NCBI RefSeq assembly: GCF_029227915.1
Contig: NC_079886.1
Span: 4,278,001 to 4,342,000, forward strand
Source of the DNA: Hydractinia symbiolongicarpus
Taxonomy: Eukaryota > Cnidaria > Hydrozoa > Anthoathecata > Hydractiniidae
Length of the DNA: 64,000 nt
Reading direction: 5' to 3'
The notes under the pieces are model-generated. The model worked only from the letters and a program-made list of their open reading frames with translations. It searched no databases and had not been told where the DNA came from. Shown here one piece after another: positions 1 to 13,790 of this stretch; position 1 is the first letter of the stretch; every line of letters starts with the position of its first letter. A program made the position numbers and the translations under genes.

Positions 1-966
1 GACAATTGGTCTACATGCAATAACAATGTTCTGAGTTTGACATGATTGCTAGAACTCAGCGATTAAACTAAGCTCTGTGGCAGCGCTTCATTTAAAAATG
101 CAGATAAATAAGACATTTTTTACTGTAGGACCAATCCTAGCCGTTACCAGACGCTGAGGAAATAGAGACAGTTTCAAAAACTACATTTCATTGACTTTCT
201 AACGGTATCAGTCCGTTTCAGTTACAACGGTTGCGTCACATATTCGTGCCACACAATGTATTTAGCGATATTTTTCTGATATTACTAAATTGCATCGCTT
301 TTAACAGTGAAACGATTGACTGTGGGACATATTTGAACTAATTTTGGACTTTAACTTTATAAATGTGATAATTGACACAATTGGACTACATGCAATAACA
401 TTCTTCTTAAATTGGCATGATTGACTGAACTCAGTGATTTCACTGGGCGCAGTGGTAGCGCGTCATTTAAAAATGTAGATATATTAGTCATTTTTTACTG
501 TGGGACCAATCCCAGCCGATATCGCTCGCTGAAGAAATTGAGACAGTTTCAAAAACTACATTTCATTGACTTTCTAACGGTATCAGTCCGTTTCTGTTAC
601 AACGGTTGCGTCACATATTTGTACCAACATGTGTTTAGCGATATTTTTCTGATAATACTAGGTTGTATCGCTTTGAACAGTGAAACGATTGACTGTGGGA
701 CTTAATTGAACTGATTTTGGACTTTAACTTTATAAGTGTGATAATTGAGACAATTGGATTCCAAGAAATAACAATGTTCTGAATTTGACATGATTGCTAG
801 AACTCAGCGATTACACTGGGCGATGTAACAGCGCTTCATTTAAAAATGCAGATAAATAAGTCATTTTTTACTGTAGGACCAATCCTAGCCGTTATCGCAC
901 GCTGAAGATATAGAGACAGTTTCAAAAACTACATTTCATTGACTTTCTAACAGTATCAGTCCGTTT
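1..966. repeat. HOR copy 1, left part (11-monomer shift)
   Basis: This stretch matches 4,105-5,070 at a shift of 4,104 bp (11 monomers). Shared private variants include the extra bases in GCCACACAATGTATTT (about 250 and 4,352), ATCGCTCGCTGAAG (about 525 and 4,629) and GATTCCAAGAAATAACAATG. The match stops near 966, where this copy reads TTTCTGTTAC and the partner reads TTTCAGTTAC. Confidence 0.8.
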
Positions 967-1694
967 CTGTTACAACGGTTGTGTCACATATTTGTACCAA
1001 CATGTATTTAGCGATATTTTTCTGATATTACTAGGTTGTATCGCTTTTAACAGTGAAACGATTTACTGTGGGACTTAATTGAACTGATTTTGGACTTTAA
1101 CTTTATAAGGGTGATAATTGAGACAATTGGACTCCAAGAAATAACAATGTTCTGAATTTGACATGATTGCTAGAACTCGGCGATTACACTGGGCGCTGTG
1201 GCAGCGCTTCATTTAAAAATGCAGATAAATAAGACATTTTTTACTGTAGGACCAATCCTAGCCGTTACCAGACGCTGAGGAAATAGAGACAGTTTCAAAA
1301 ACTACATTTCATTGACTTTCTTGCGGTATCAGTCCGTTTCTGTTACAACGGTTGCGTCACATATTCGTACCAACATGTGTTTAGCGGTATTTTTCTGATA
1401 TTACTAGCTTGTATCGCTTTTAACAGTGAAATGATTGACTGTGGGACTTAATTGAACTGATTTTGGACTTTAACTTTGTAAGTGTGATAATTGAGACAAT
1501 TGGACTCCAAGAAATAACAATGTTCTGAATTTGACATGATTGCTAGAACTCAGCTATTACACTGGGCGCTGTGGCAGCGCTTTATTTAAAAATGCAGATA
1601 AATAAGGCATTTTTTACTGTAGGACCAATCCTAGCCGTTACCAGACGCTGAGGAAATAGAGACATTTTTAAAAACTACATTTCATTGACTTTCT
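967..1694. repeat. Satellite units between HOR copies, recurring at 9.17 kb
   Basis: About two monomers. The first part (to about 1,310) matches 9,171-9,515 at a shift of 8,205 bp (22 monomers), sharing GGTTGTGTCACATATTTG, CGATTTACTGTGGG and CTCGGCGATTACACTGGG. The corresponding part of the middle HOR copy (5,071-5,424) is one monomer shorter, which explains why the shift changes from 11 to 10 monomers. Confidence 0.7.
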
Positions 1695-4600
1695 AACGGT
1701 ATCAGTCCGTTTCAGTTACAACGGTTGCGTCACATATTCGTGCCAACATGTATTTAGCGATATTTTTCTGATATTACTAGGTTGCATCGCTTTTAACAGC
1801 GAAACGATTGACTGTGGGACATACCTGAACTAATTTTGGACTTTAACTTCATAAATGTGATAATTGAGACAATTGGAATACATGCAATAACATTCTTCTT
1901 AAATTGGCATGATTGACGGAACTCAGTGATTTCACTGGGCGCTGTGGTAGCGCGTCATTTAAAAATGTAGATATATAAGTCATTTTTTACTGTGGGACCA
2001 ATCCTAGCCGTTATCGCACGCTGAAGAAATTGAGACAGTTTCAAAAACTACATTTCTTGACTTTCTAACGGTATCAGTCCGTTTCTGTTACAACGGTTGC
2101 GTCACATATTCGTACCAACATGTGTTTAGCGGTATTTTTCTGATATTACTAGGTTGCATCGCTTTTAACAGTGAAACGATTGACTGTGGGACATACTTGA
2201 ACTAATATTGGACTTTAACTTTATAAATGTGATAATTGACACAATTGGACTACATGCAATAACATTCTTCTTAAATTGGCATGATTGACGGAACTCAGTG
2301 ATTTCACTGGGCGCAGTGGTAGCGCTTCATTTAAAAATGTGGATATATTAGTCATTTTTTACTGTGGGACCAATCTTAGCCGTTATTGCACGCTGAAGAA
2401 ATTGAGACAGTTTCAAAAACTACATTTCATTGAATTTCTAACGGTATCAGTCCGTTTCTGTTACAACGGTTGCGTCACATATTCGTACCAACATGTGTTT
2501 AGCGATATTTTTCTGATTTTACTAGGTTGTATCGCTTTTAACAGTGAAACGATTGACTGTGGGACTTAATTGAACTGATTTTGGACTTTAACTTTATAAA
2601 GGTGATAATTGAGACAATTGGACTCCAAGAAATAACAATGTTCTGAATTTGACATGAATGCTAGAACTCAGCGATTACACTGGGCGCTGTGGCAGCGCTT
2701 CATTTAAAAATGCAGATAAATAAGGCATTTTTTACTGTAGGACCAATCCTAGCCGTTACCAGACGCTGAGGAAATAGAGACAGTTTCAAAAACTACATTT
2801 CATTGACTTTCTAACAGTATCAGTCCGTTTCAGTTACAACGGTTGCGTCACATATTCGTGCCAACATGTATTTAGCGATATTTTTCTGATATTACTAGGT
2901 TGCATCGCTTTTAACAGTGAAACGATTGACTGTGGGACATACCTGAACTAATTTTGGACTTTAACTTTATAAATGTGATAATTGAGACAATTGGACTACA
3001 TGCAATAACATTCTTCTTAAATTGGCATGATTGACGGAACTCAGTGATTTCACTGGTCGCTGTGGTAGCGCGTCATTTAAAAATGTAGATATATAAGTCA
3101 TTTTTTAAGGTGGGACCAATCCTAGCCGTTATCGCACGCTGAAGAAATTGAGACAGTTTCAAAAACTACATTTCATTGACTTTCTAACAGTATCAGTCCG
3201 TTTCAGTTACAACGGTTGCGTCACATATTCGTGCCAACATGTATTTAGCGATATTTTTCTGATATTACTACGTTGCATCGCTTTTAACAGTGAAACGATG
3301 GACTGTGGGACTTACTTGAACTGATTTTGGAGTTTAACTTTTTAAATGTGATAATTGAAGCAATTGGACTCCATGCAATAACATTCTTCTTAAATTGGCA
3401 TGATTGACGGAACTCAGCGATTACACTGGGCGCTATGGTAGCTCTTCATTTAAAAATGTAGATATATAAGTCATTTTTTACTGTAGGACCAATCCTAGCC
3501 GTTATCGCACGATGAAGATATAGAGACAGTTTCAAAAACTACATTTCATTGACTTTCTAACGGTATCAGTCCGTTTCTGTTACAACGGTTGCGTCACATA
3601 TTTGTACCAACATGTATTTAGCGATATTTTTCTGATATTACTACGTTGCATCGCTTTTAACAGTGAAACGATAGACTGTGGGACTTAATTGAAGTGACTT
3701 TGCACTGTGGCCTTACAAATGTGATGAATGAGACAATTGGACTCAATGAAATAACATTCTTCTTAAATTAGCATGATTGTCGGAACTCAGCGGTTAAACT
3801 GGGCGCTGTGGTAGCGCTTCACTTAAAAATGTGGATATATTAGTCATTTTTTGCTGTGGGACCAACTTTAGCCGTTATCGCACGCTGAAGAAATTGAGAC
3901 AGTTTCAAAAACTACATTTCATTGACTTTCTAACGGCATCAGTCCGTTTCTGTTACAACGGTTGCGTCACATATTCGTGCCAACATGTCTTTAACGATAT
4001 TTTTCTGATATTACTAGGTTGCATCGCTTTTAACAGTGAAACGATTGACTGTGGGACATACTTGAACTAATTTTGGACTTTAACTTTATAAATGTGATAA
4101 TTGAGACAATTGGACTACATGCAATAACAATGTTCTGAATTTGACATGATTGCTGGAACTTAGCGATTACACTGGGCGCTGTGGCAGCGCTTCATTTAAA
4201 AATGCAGATAAATAAGGCATTTTTTACAGTAGGACCAACCCTAGCCGTTACCAGACGCTGAGGAAATAGAGACAGTTTCAAAAACTACATTTCATTGACT
4301 TTCTAACGGTATCAGTCCGTTTCAGTTACAACGGTTGCGTCACATATTCGTGCCACACAATGTATTTAGCGATATTTTTCTGATATTACTAAATTGCATC
4401 GCTTTTAACAGTGAAACGATTGACTGTGGGACATACTTGAACTAATTTTGGACTTTAACTTTATAAATGTGGCAATTGACACAATTGGACTACATGCAAT
4501 AACATTCTTCTTAAATTGGCATGATTGACTGAACTCAGTGATTTCACTGGGCGCAGTGGTAGCGCGTCATTTAAAAATGTAGATATATTAGTCATTTTTT

Positions 4601-5424
4601 ACTGTGGGACCAATCCTAGCCGATATCGCTCGCTGAAGAAATTGAGACAGTTTCAAAAACTACATTTCATTGACTTTCTAACGGTATCAGTCCGTTTCTG
4701 TTACAACGGTTGCGTGACATATTTGTACCAACATGTGTTTAGCGATATTTTTCTGATAATACTAGGTTGTATCGCTTTTAACAGTGAAACGATTGACTGT
4801 GGGACTTAATTGAACTGATTTTGGACTTTAACTTTATAAGTGTGATAATTGAGACAATTGGATTCCAAGAAATAACAATGTTCTGAATTTGACATGATTG
4901 CTAGAACTCAGCGATTACACTGGGCGATGTGGCAGCGCTTCATTTAAAAATGCAGATAAATAAGTCATTTTTTACTGTAGGACCAATCCTAGCCGTTATC
5001 GCACGCTGAAGATATAGAGACAGTTTCAAAAACTGCATTTCATTGACTTTCTAACAGTATCAGTCCGTTTCAGTTACAACAGTTGCGTCACATATTCGTG
5101 CCAACATGTATTTAGCGATATTTTTCTGATATTACTAGGTTGCATCGCTTTTAACAGTGAAACGATTGACTGTGGGACATACTTGAACTAATTTGGACTT
5201 TAACTTTATAAATGTGATAATTGAGAAAATTGGACTACATGCAATAACATTCTTCTTAAATTGGCATGATTGACGGAACTCAGTGATTTCACTGGGCGCT
5301 GTGGTAGCGCGTCATTTAAAAATGTAGATATATAAGTCATTTTTTACTGTGGGACCAATCCTAGCCGTTATCGCACGCTGAAGAAATTGAGACAGTTTCA
5401 AAAACTACATTTCATTGACTTTGT
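1695..5424. repeat. 10-monomer HOR unit, copy A (3,730 bp)
   Basis: Matches 5,425-9,154 at a constant shift of 3,730 bp. Shared private variants: TTTTAACAGCGAAACG (1,792 and 5,522), AACTTCATAAATGTG, TTCTTGACTTTCTAACGG (one codon shorter than usual), TTTTTTAAGGTGGG near 3,103 (TTTTGTAAGGTGGG in the partner), TTTTTTGCTGTGGGACCAAC near 3,846, and CACTGTGGCCTTACAAATG near 3,703. Differences between the copies are rare single bases. Confidence 0.87.
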
Positions 5425-8400
5425 AACGGTATCAGTCCGTTTCAGTTACAACGGTTGCGTCACATATTCGTGCCAACATGTATTTAGCGATATTTTTCTG
5501 ATATTACTAGGTTGCATCGCTTTTAACAGCGAAACGATTGACTGTGGGACATACCTGAACTAATTTTGGACTTTAACTTCATAAATGTGATAATTGAGAC
5601 AATTGGAATACATGCAATAACATTCTTCTTAAATTGGCATGATTGACGGAACTCAGTGATTTCACTGGGCGCTGTGGTAGCGCGTCATTTAAAAATGTAG
5701 ATATATAAGTCATTTTTTACTGTGGGACCAATCCTAGCCGTTATCGCACGCTGAAGAAATTGAGACAGTTTCAAAAACTACATTTCTTGACTTTCTAACG
5801 GTATCAGTCCGTTTCTGTTACAACGGTTGCGTCACATATTCGTACCAACATGTGTTTAGCGGTATTTTTCTGATATTACTAGGTTGCATCGCTTTTAACA
5901 GTGAAACGATTGACTGTGGGACATACTTGAACTAATATTGGACTTTAACTTTATAAATGTGATAATTGACACAATTGGACTACATGCAATAACATTCTTC
6001 TTAAATTGGCATGATTGACGGAACTCAGTGATTTCACTGGGCGCAGTGGTAGCGCTTCATTTAAAAATGTGGATATATTAGTCATTTTTTACTGTGGGAC
6101 CAATCTTAGCCGTTATTGCACGCTGAAGAAATTGAGACAGTTTCAAAAACTACATTTCATTGAATTTCCAACGGTATCAGTCCGTTTCTGTTACAACGGT
6201 TGCGTCACATATTCGTACCAACATGTGTTTAGCGATATTTTTCTGATTTTACTAGGTTGTATCGCTTTTAACAGTGAAACGATTGACTGTGGGACTTAAT
6301 TGAACTGATTTTGGACTTTAACTTTATAAGGGTGATAATTGATACAATTGGACTCCAAGAAATAACAATGTTCTGAATTTGACATGAATGCTAGAACTCA
6401 GCGATTACACTGGGCGCTGTGGCAGCGCTTCATTTAAAAATGCAGATAAATAAGGCATTTTTTACTGTAGGACCAATCCTAGCCGTTACCAGACGCTGAG
6501 GAAATAGAGACAGTTTCAAAAACTACATTTCATTGACTTTCTAACAGTATCAGTCCGTTTCAGTTACAACGGTTGCGTCACATATTCGTGCCAACATGTA
6601 TTTAGCGATATTTTTCTGATATCACTAGGTTGCATCGCTTTTAACAGTGAAACGATTGACTGTGGGACATACCTGAACTAATTTTGGACTTTAACTTTAT
6701 AAATGTGATAATTGAGACAATTGGACTACATGCAATAACATTCTTCTTAAATTGGCATGATTGACGGAACTCAGTGATTTCACTGGTCGCTGTGGTAGCG
6801 CGTCATTTAAAAATGTAGATATATAAGTCATTTTGTAAGGTGGGACCAATCCTAGCCGTTATCGCACGCTGAAGAAATTGAGACAGTTTCAAAAACTACA
6901 TTTCATTGACTTTCTAACAGTATCAGTCCGTTTCAGTTACAACGGTTGCGTCACATATTCGTGCCAACATGTATTTAGCGATATTTTTCTGATATTACTA
7001 CGTTGCATCGCTTTTAACAGTGAAACGATGGACTGTGGGACTTACTTGAACTGATTTTGGAGTTTAACTTTTTAAATGTGATAATTGAAGAAATTGGACT
7101 CCATGCAATAACATTCTTCTTAAATTGGCATGATTAACGGAACTCAGCGATTACAATGGGCGCTATGGTAGCTCTTCATTTAAAAATGTAGATATATAAG
7201 TCATTTTTTACTGTAGGACCAATCCTAGCCGTTATCGCACGATGAAGATATAGAGACAGTTTCAAAAACTACATTTCATTGACTTTCTAACGGTATCAGT
7301 CCGTTTCTGTTACAACGGTTGCGTCACATATTTGTACCAACATGTATTTAGCGATATTTTTCTGATATTACTACGTTGCATCGCTTTTAACAGTGAAAGG
7401 ATAGACTGTGGGACTTAATTGAAGTGACTTTGCACTGTGGCCTTACAAATGTGATGAATGAGACAATTGGACTCAATGAAAAAACATTCTTCTTAAATTA
7501 GCATGATTGTCGGAACTCAGCGGTTAAACTGGGCGCTGTGGTAGCGCTTCACTTAAAAATGTGGATATATTAGTCATTTTTTGCTGTGGGACCAACCTTA
7601 GCCGTTATCGCACGCTGAAGAAATTGAGACAGTTTCAAAAACTACATTTCATTGACTTTCTAACGGCATCAGTCCGTTTCTGTTACAACGGTTGCGTCAC
7701 ATATTCGTGCCAACATGTCTTTAACGATATTTTTCTGATATTACTAGGTTGCATCGCTTTTAACAGTGAAACGATTGACTGTGGGACATACTTGAACTAA
7801 TTTTGGACTTTAACTTTATAAATGTGATAATTGAGACAATTGGACTACATGCAATAACAATGTTCTGAATTTGACATGATTGCTGGAACTTAGCGATTAC
7901 ACTGGGCGCTGTGGCAGCGCTTCATTTAAAAATGCAGATAAATAAGGCATTTTTTACAGTAGGACCAACCCTAGCCGTTACCAGACGCTGAGGAAATAGA
8001 GACAGTTTCAAAAACTACATTTCATTGACTTTCTAACGGTATCAGTCCGTTTCAGTTACAACGGTTGCGTCACATATTCGTGCCACACAATGTATTTAGC
8101 GATATTTTTCTGATATTACTAAATTGCATCGCTTTTAACAGTGAAACGATTGACTGTGGGACATACTTGAACTAATTTTGGACTTTAACTTTATAAATGT
8201 GGCAATTGACACAATTGGACTACATGCAATAACATTCTTCTTAAATTGGCATGATTGACTGAACTCAGTGATTTCACTGGGCGCAGTGGTAGCGCGTCAT
8301 TTAAAAATGTAGATATATTAGTCATTTTTTACTGTGGGACCAATCCTAGCCGATATCGCTCGCCGAAGAAATTGAGACAGTTTCAAAAACTACATTTCAT

Positions 8401-9154
8401 TGACTTTCTAACGGTATCAGTCCTTTTCTGTTACAACGGTTGCGTGACATATTTGTACCAACATGTGTTTAGCGATATTTTTCTGATAATACTAGGTTGT
8501 ATCGCTTTTAACAGTGAAACGATTGACTGTGGGACTTAATTGAACTGATTTTGGACTTTAACTTTATAAGTGTGATAATTGAGACAATTGGATTCCAAGA
8601 AATAACAATGTTCTGAATTTGACATGATTGCTAGAACTCAGCGATTACACTGGGCGATGTGGCAGCGCTTCATTTAAAAATGCAGATAAATAAGTCATTT
8701 TTTACTGTAGGACCAATCCTAGCCGTTATCGCACGCTGAAGATATAGAGACAGTTTCAAAAACTGCATTTCATTGACTTTCTAACAGTATCAGTCCGTTT
8801 CAGTTACAACGGTTGCGTCACATATTCGTGCCAACATGTATTTAGCGATATTTTTCTGATATTACTAGGTTGCATCGCTTTTAACAGTGAAACGATTGAC
8901 TGTGGGACATACTTGAACTAATTTGGACTTTAACTTTATAAATGTGATAATTGAGAAAATTGGACTACATGCAATAACATTCTTCTTAAATTGGCATGAT
9001 TGACGGAACTCAGTGATTTCACTGGGCGCTGTGGTAGCGCGTCATTTAAAAATGTAGATATATAAGTCTTTTTTACTGTGGGACCAATCCTAGCCGTTAT
9101 CGCACGCTGAAGAAATTGAGACAGTTTCAAAAACTACATTTCATTGACTTTGTA
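5425..9154. repeat. 10-monomer HOR unit, copy B (3,730 bp)
   Basis: Tandem partner of 1,695-5,424. It preserves the same order of ten monomer subtypes, including the TTGCTGTGGGACC variant near 7,580 and the GAGAAAATTGGAC variant near 8,953 (shared with 5,223). One T/A is missing in the T-run near 9,068 relative to 5,338. After about 9,170 the sequence switches to the type seen at 966, so a different HOR phase follows. Confidence 0.87.
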
Positions 9155-12100
9155 ACGGTATCAGTCCGTTTCTGTTACAACGGTTGTGTCACATATTTGT
9201 ACCAACATGTATTTAGCGATATTTTTCTGATATTACTAGGTTGTATCGCTTTTAACAGTGAAACGATTTACTGTGGGACTTAATTGAACTGATTTTGGAC
9301 TTTAACTTTATAAGGGTGATAATTGAGACAATTGGACTCCAAGAAATAACAATGTTCTGAATTTGACATGATTGCTAGAACTCGGCGATTACACTGGGCG
9401 CTCTGGCAGCGCTTCATTTAAAAATGCAGATAAATAAGACATTTTTTACTGTAGGACCAATCCTAGCCGTTACCAGACGCTGAGGAAATAGAGACAGTTT
9501 CAAAAACTACATTTCATTGACATTCTAACGGTATCAGTCCGTTTCTGTTACAACGGTTGTGTCACATATTCGTGCCAACATGTATTTAGCGATATTTTTC
9601 TGATATTACTAGGTTGCATCGCTTTTAACAGTGAAACGATTGACTGTGGGACATACCTGAACTAATTTTGGACTTTAACTTCATAAATGTGATAATTGAG
9701 ACAATTGGAATACATGCAATAACATTCTTCTTAAATTGGCATGATTGACGGAACTCAGCGATTTCACTGGGCGCTGTGGTAGCGCGTCATTTAAAAATGT
9801 AGATATATAAGTCATTTTTTACTGTGGTACCAACCCTAGCCGTTATCGCACGCTGAAGAAATTGAGACAGTTTCAAAAACTAGATTTCATTGACTTTCTA
9901 ACGGTATCAGTCCGTTTCTGTTACAACGGTTGCGTCACATATTTGTACCAACATGTATTTAGCGATATTTTTCTGATATTACTACGTTGCATCGCTTTTA
10001 ACAGTGAAACAATAGACTGTGGGACTTAATTGAAGTGACTTTGCACTGTGGCCTTACAAATGTGATGAATGAGACAATTGGACTCAATGAAATAACATTC
10101 TTCTTAAATTGGCATGATTGTCGGAACTCAGCGGTTAAACTGGGCGCTGTGGTAGCGCTTCACTTAAAAATGTGGATATATTAGTCATTTTTTGCTGTGG
10201 GACCAACCTTAGCCGTTATCGCACGCTGAAGAAATTGAGATAGTTTCAAAAACTACATTTCATTGACTTTCTAACGGCATCAGTCCGTTTCTGTTACAAC
10301 GGTTGCGTCACATATTCGTGCCAACATGTCTTTAACGATATTTTTCTGATATTACTAGGTTGCATCGCTTTTAACAGTGAAACGATTGACTGTGGGACAT
10401 ACTTGAACTAATTTTGGACTTTAACTTTATAAATGTGATAATTGAGACAATTGGACTACATGCAATAACAATGTTCTGAATTTGACATGATTGCTGGAAC
10501 TTAGCGATTACACTGGGCGCTGTGGCAGCGCTTCATTTAAAAATGCAGATAAATAAGGCATTTTTTACTGTAGGACCAATCCTAGCCGTTACCAGACGCT
10601 GAGGAAATAGAGACAGTTTCAAAAACTACATTTCCTTGACTTTCTAACAGTATCAGTCCGTTTCAGTTACAACGGTTGCGTCACATATTCGTGCCAACAT
10701 GTATTTAGCGATATTTTTCTGATATTACTAGGTTGCATCGCTTTTAACAGTGAAACGATTGACTGTGGGACATACCTGAACTAATTTTGGACTTTAACTT
10801 TATAAATGTGATAATTGAGACAATTGGACTACATGCAATAACATTCTTCTTAAATTGGCATGATTGACGGAATTCAGTGATTTCACTGGTCGCTGTGGTA
10901 GCGCGTCATTTAAAAGTGTAGATATATAAGTCATTTTTTAAGGTGGGACCAATCCTAGCCGTTATCGCACGCTGAAAAAATTGAGACAGTTTCAAAAACT
11001 ACATTTCATTGACTTTCTAACGGTATCAGTCCGTTTCTGTTACAACAGTTGCGTCACATATTTGTACCAAAATGTATTTAGCGATATTTTTCTGATATTA
11101 CTACGTTGCATCGCTTTTAACAGTGAAACGATGGACTGTGGGACTTACTTGAACTGATTTTGGAGTTTAACTTTTTAAATGTGATAATTGAAGCAATTGG
11201 ACTCCATGCAATAACATTCTTCTTAAATTGGCATGATTGACGGAACTCAGCGATGACACTGGGCGCTATGGTAGCTCTTCATTTAAAAATGTGGATATAT
11301 AAGTCATTTTTTACTGTGGGACCAATCCTAGCCGCTATCGCTCGCCGAAGAAGTTGAGACATTTTCAAAAACTAAATTTCATTGACTTTCTAACGGTATC
11401 AGTCCATTTCAGTTACAACGCTTGGGTCACATTTTCAAACCAACATGTATTTAGCGATATTTTTCTGATATTACTAGGTTGCATCGCTTTTAACAGTGAA
11501 ACGATTGACTGTGGGACATACTTGAACTGATTTTGGACTTTAACTTTATAAGGGTGATAATTGAGACAATTGGACTCCAAGAAATAACAATGTTCTGAAT
11601 TTGACATGATTGCTAGAACTCAGCGATTACACTGGGCGCTGTGGCAGCGCTTCATTTAAAAATGCAGATAAATAAGGCATTTTTTTCTGTAGGACCAATC
11701 CTAGCCGTTACCAGACGCTGAGGAAATAGAGACAGTTTCAAAAACTACATTTCATTGACTTTCTAACGGTATCAGTCCGTTTCAGTTACAACGGTTGCGT
11801 GACATATTCGTGCCAACATGTATTTAGCGATATTTTTCTGATATTACTAGGTTGCATCGCTTTAAACAGTGAAACGATTGACTGTGGGACATACTTGAAC
11901 TGATTTAGGACTTTAACTTTATAAGGGTGAGAATTGAGACAATTGGACTCCAAGAAATAACAATGTTCTGAATTTGACATGATTGCTAGAACTCAGCGAT
12001 TACACTGGGCGCTGTGGCAGCGCTTCATTTAAAAATGCAGATAAATAAGGCATTTTTTACTGTAGGACCAATCCTAGCCGTTACCAGACGCTGAGGAAAT

Positions 12101-13000
12101 AGAGACTGTTTCAAAAACTACATTTCATTGACTTTCTAACGGTATCAGTCCGTTTCAGTTACAACGGTTGCGTCAAATATTCGTGCAACATGTATTTAGC
12201 GATATTTTTCTGATATTACTAGGTTGCATCGCTTTTAACAGTGAAACGATTGACTGTGGGACATACCTGAACTAATTTTGGACTTTAACTTTATAAATGT
12301 GATAATTGAGACAATTGGACTACATGCAATAACATTCTTCTTAAATTGGCATGATTGACGGAACTCAGTGATTTCACTGGGCGCTGTGGTAGTGCGTTAT
12401 TTAAAAATGCAGATATATAAGTCATTTTTTACTGTGGGACCAATCCTAGCCGTTATGGCACGCTGAAGAAATTGAGACAGTTTCAAAAACTACATTTCAT
12501 TGACTTTCTAACGGTATCAGTCCGTTTCTGTTACAACGGTTGCGTCACATATTTGTACCAACATGTATTTAGCGATATTTTTCTGATATTACTACGTTGC
12601 ATCGCTTTTAACAGTGAAACGATTGACGGTGGGACTTACTTGAATTGATTTTGGACTTTAACTTTTTAAATGTGATAATTGAAACAATTGGATTCCATGC
12701 AATAACATTCTTCTTAAATTGGCATGATTGACGGAACTCAGCGATTACACTGGGCGCTATGGTAGCCCTTCATTTAAAAATGTAGATATATAAGTCATTT
12801 TTTACTGTGGGACCAATCCTAGCCGCTATCGCTCGCCGAAGAAGTTGAGACATTTCCAAAAACTAAATTTCATAGACTTTCTAACGGTATCAGTCCATTT
12901 CAGTTACAACGCTTGGGTCACATTTTCGTACCAACATGTAATTAGCGATATTTTTCTGATATTACTAGATTGAATCGCTTTTAACAGTAAAGGGATTGAA
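9155..13000. repeat. Mosaic satellite block built from the 1-9 kb HOR
   Basis: About ten monomers whose segments match different phases of the upstream HOR. 9,171-9,515 resembles 966-1,310. 9,970-10,630 resembles 7,360-8,020 (seven-monomer shift, sharing the TTGCTGTGGG and TTGCACTGTGGCC variants). 10,640-10,990 resembles 2,810-3,160 (sharing CACTGGTCGCTGTGG and TTTTTTAAGGTGGG). From about 11,400 to 12,150 two neighbouring monomers are near copies of each other. The switching points suggest unequal exchange or conversion within the array. Confidence 0.75.
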
Positions 13001-13790
13001 TGTGGGACTTAATTGAACTGATTATGGACTGTCACCTTATAAGTGTGATAAAAGTGACAATTGGACTCCAAGAAATAACATTCTTCTTAAATTGACATGA
13101 TTGCCGGAACTCACCGACTACACTGGGCGCTGTGGTAGCGCTTCATTTAAAAATGTGGATATATTAGTTATTTTTTACTGTCGGACCTATCCTAGCCGCT
13201 ATCGCTCGCTGATGAAATTGAGACAGTTTCAAAAACTACATTTCATTGACTTTCTAACTGTATCAGTCCGTTTCTGTTACAACGGTTGCGTCACATATTC
13301 GTGCCAACATGTGTTTAGCGATATTTTTCTGATATTACTAGGTTGTATCGCTTTTAACAGTGAAACGATTGACTGTGGGACTTAATTGAACTGATTTTGG
13401 ACTTTAACTTTATAAGAGTGATAATTGAGACAATTGGACTCCGAGAAATAACAATGTTCTGAATTTGACATGATTGCTAGAACTCAGCGATTACACTGGG
13501 CGCTGTGGCAGCGCTTCATTTAAAGATGTGGATATATTAGTCATTTTTTACTGTGGGACCAATCCTAGCCGCTATCGCTCGCTGAAGAAATTGCGACAGT
13601 TTCAAAAACTACATTTCATTGACTTTCTAACGGTATCAGTCCGTTTCTGTTACAACGGTTGCGTCACATATTCGTGCCAACATGTGTTTAGCGATATTTT
13701 TCTGATATTACTAGGTTGTATCGCTTTTAACAGTGAAATGATTGACTGTGGGACTTAATTGAACTGATTTTGGACTTTAACTTTATAAGA
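13001..13790. repeat. Local one-monomer duplication
   Basis: Two adjacent units (landmarks at 13,101 and 13,474, exactly 373 bp apart) share ATCCTAGCCGCTATCGCTCG joined to a CTTTCTAAC(T/G)GTATCAG tail. This combination is rare elsewhere. It is a simple monomer duplication with a few later substitutions. Confidence 0.7.

Noticed and set aside
421-705. Recurring open frames of 62-97 codons as a gene family or repeat protein
   Set aside because: They recur only because the satellite recurs. The 94-codon class at 421 and the 62-codon class at 16,753 both start at TTG. The unit length (373 bp) changes the frame in each copy, equivalent frames are broken in many units, and no domain or signal is recognisable.
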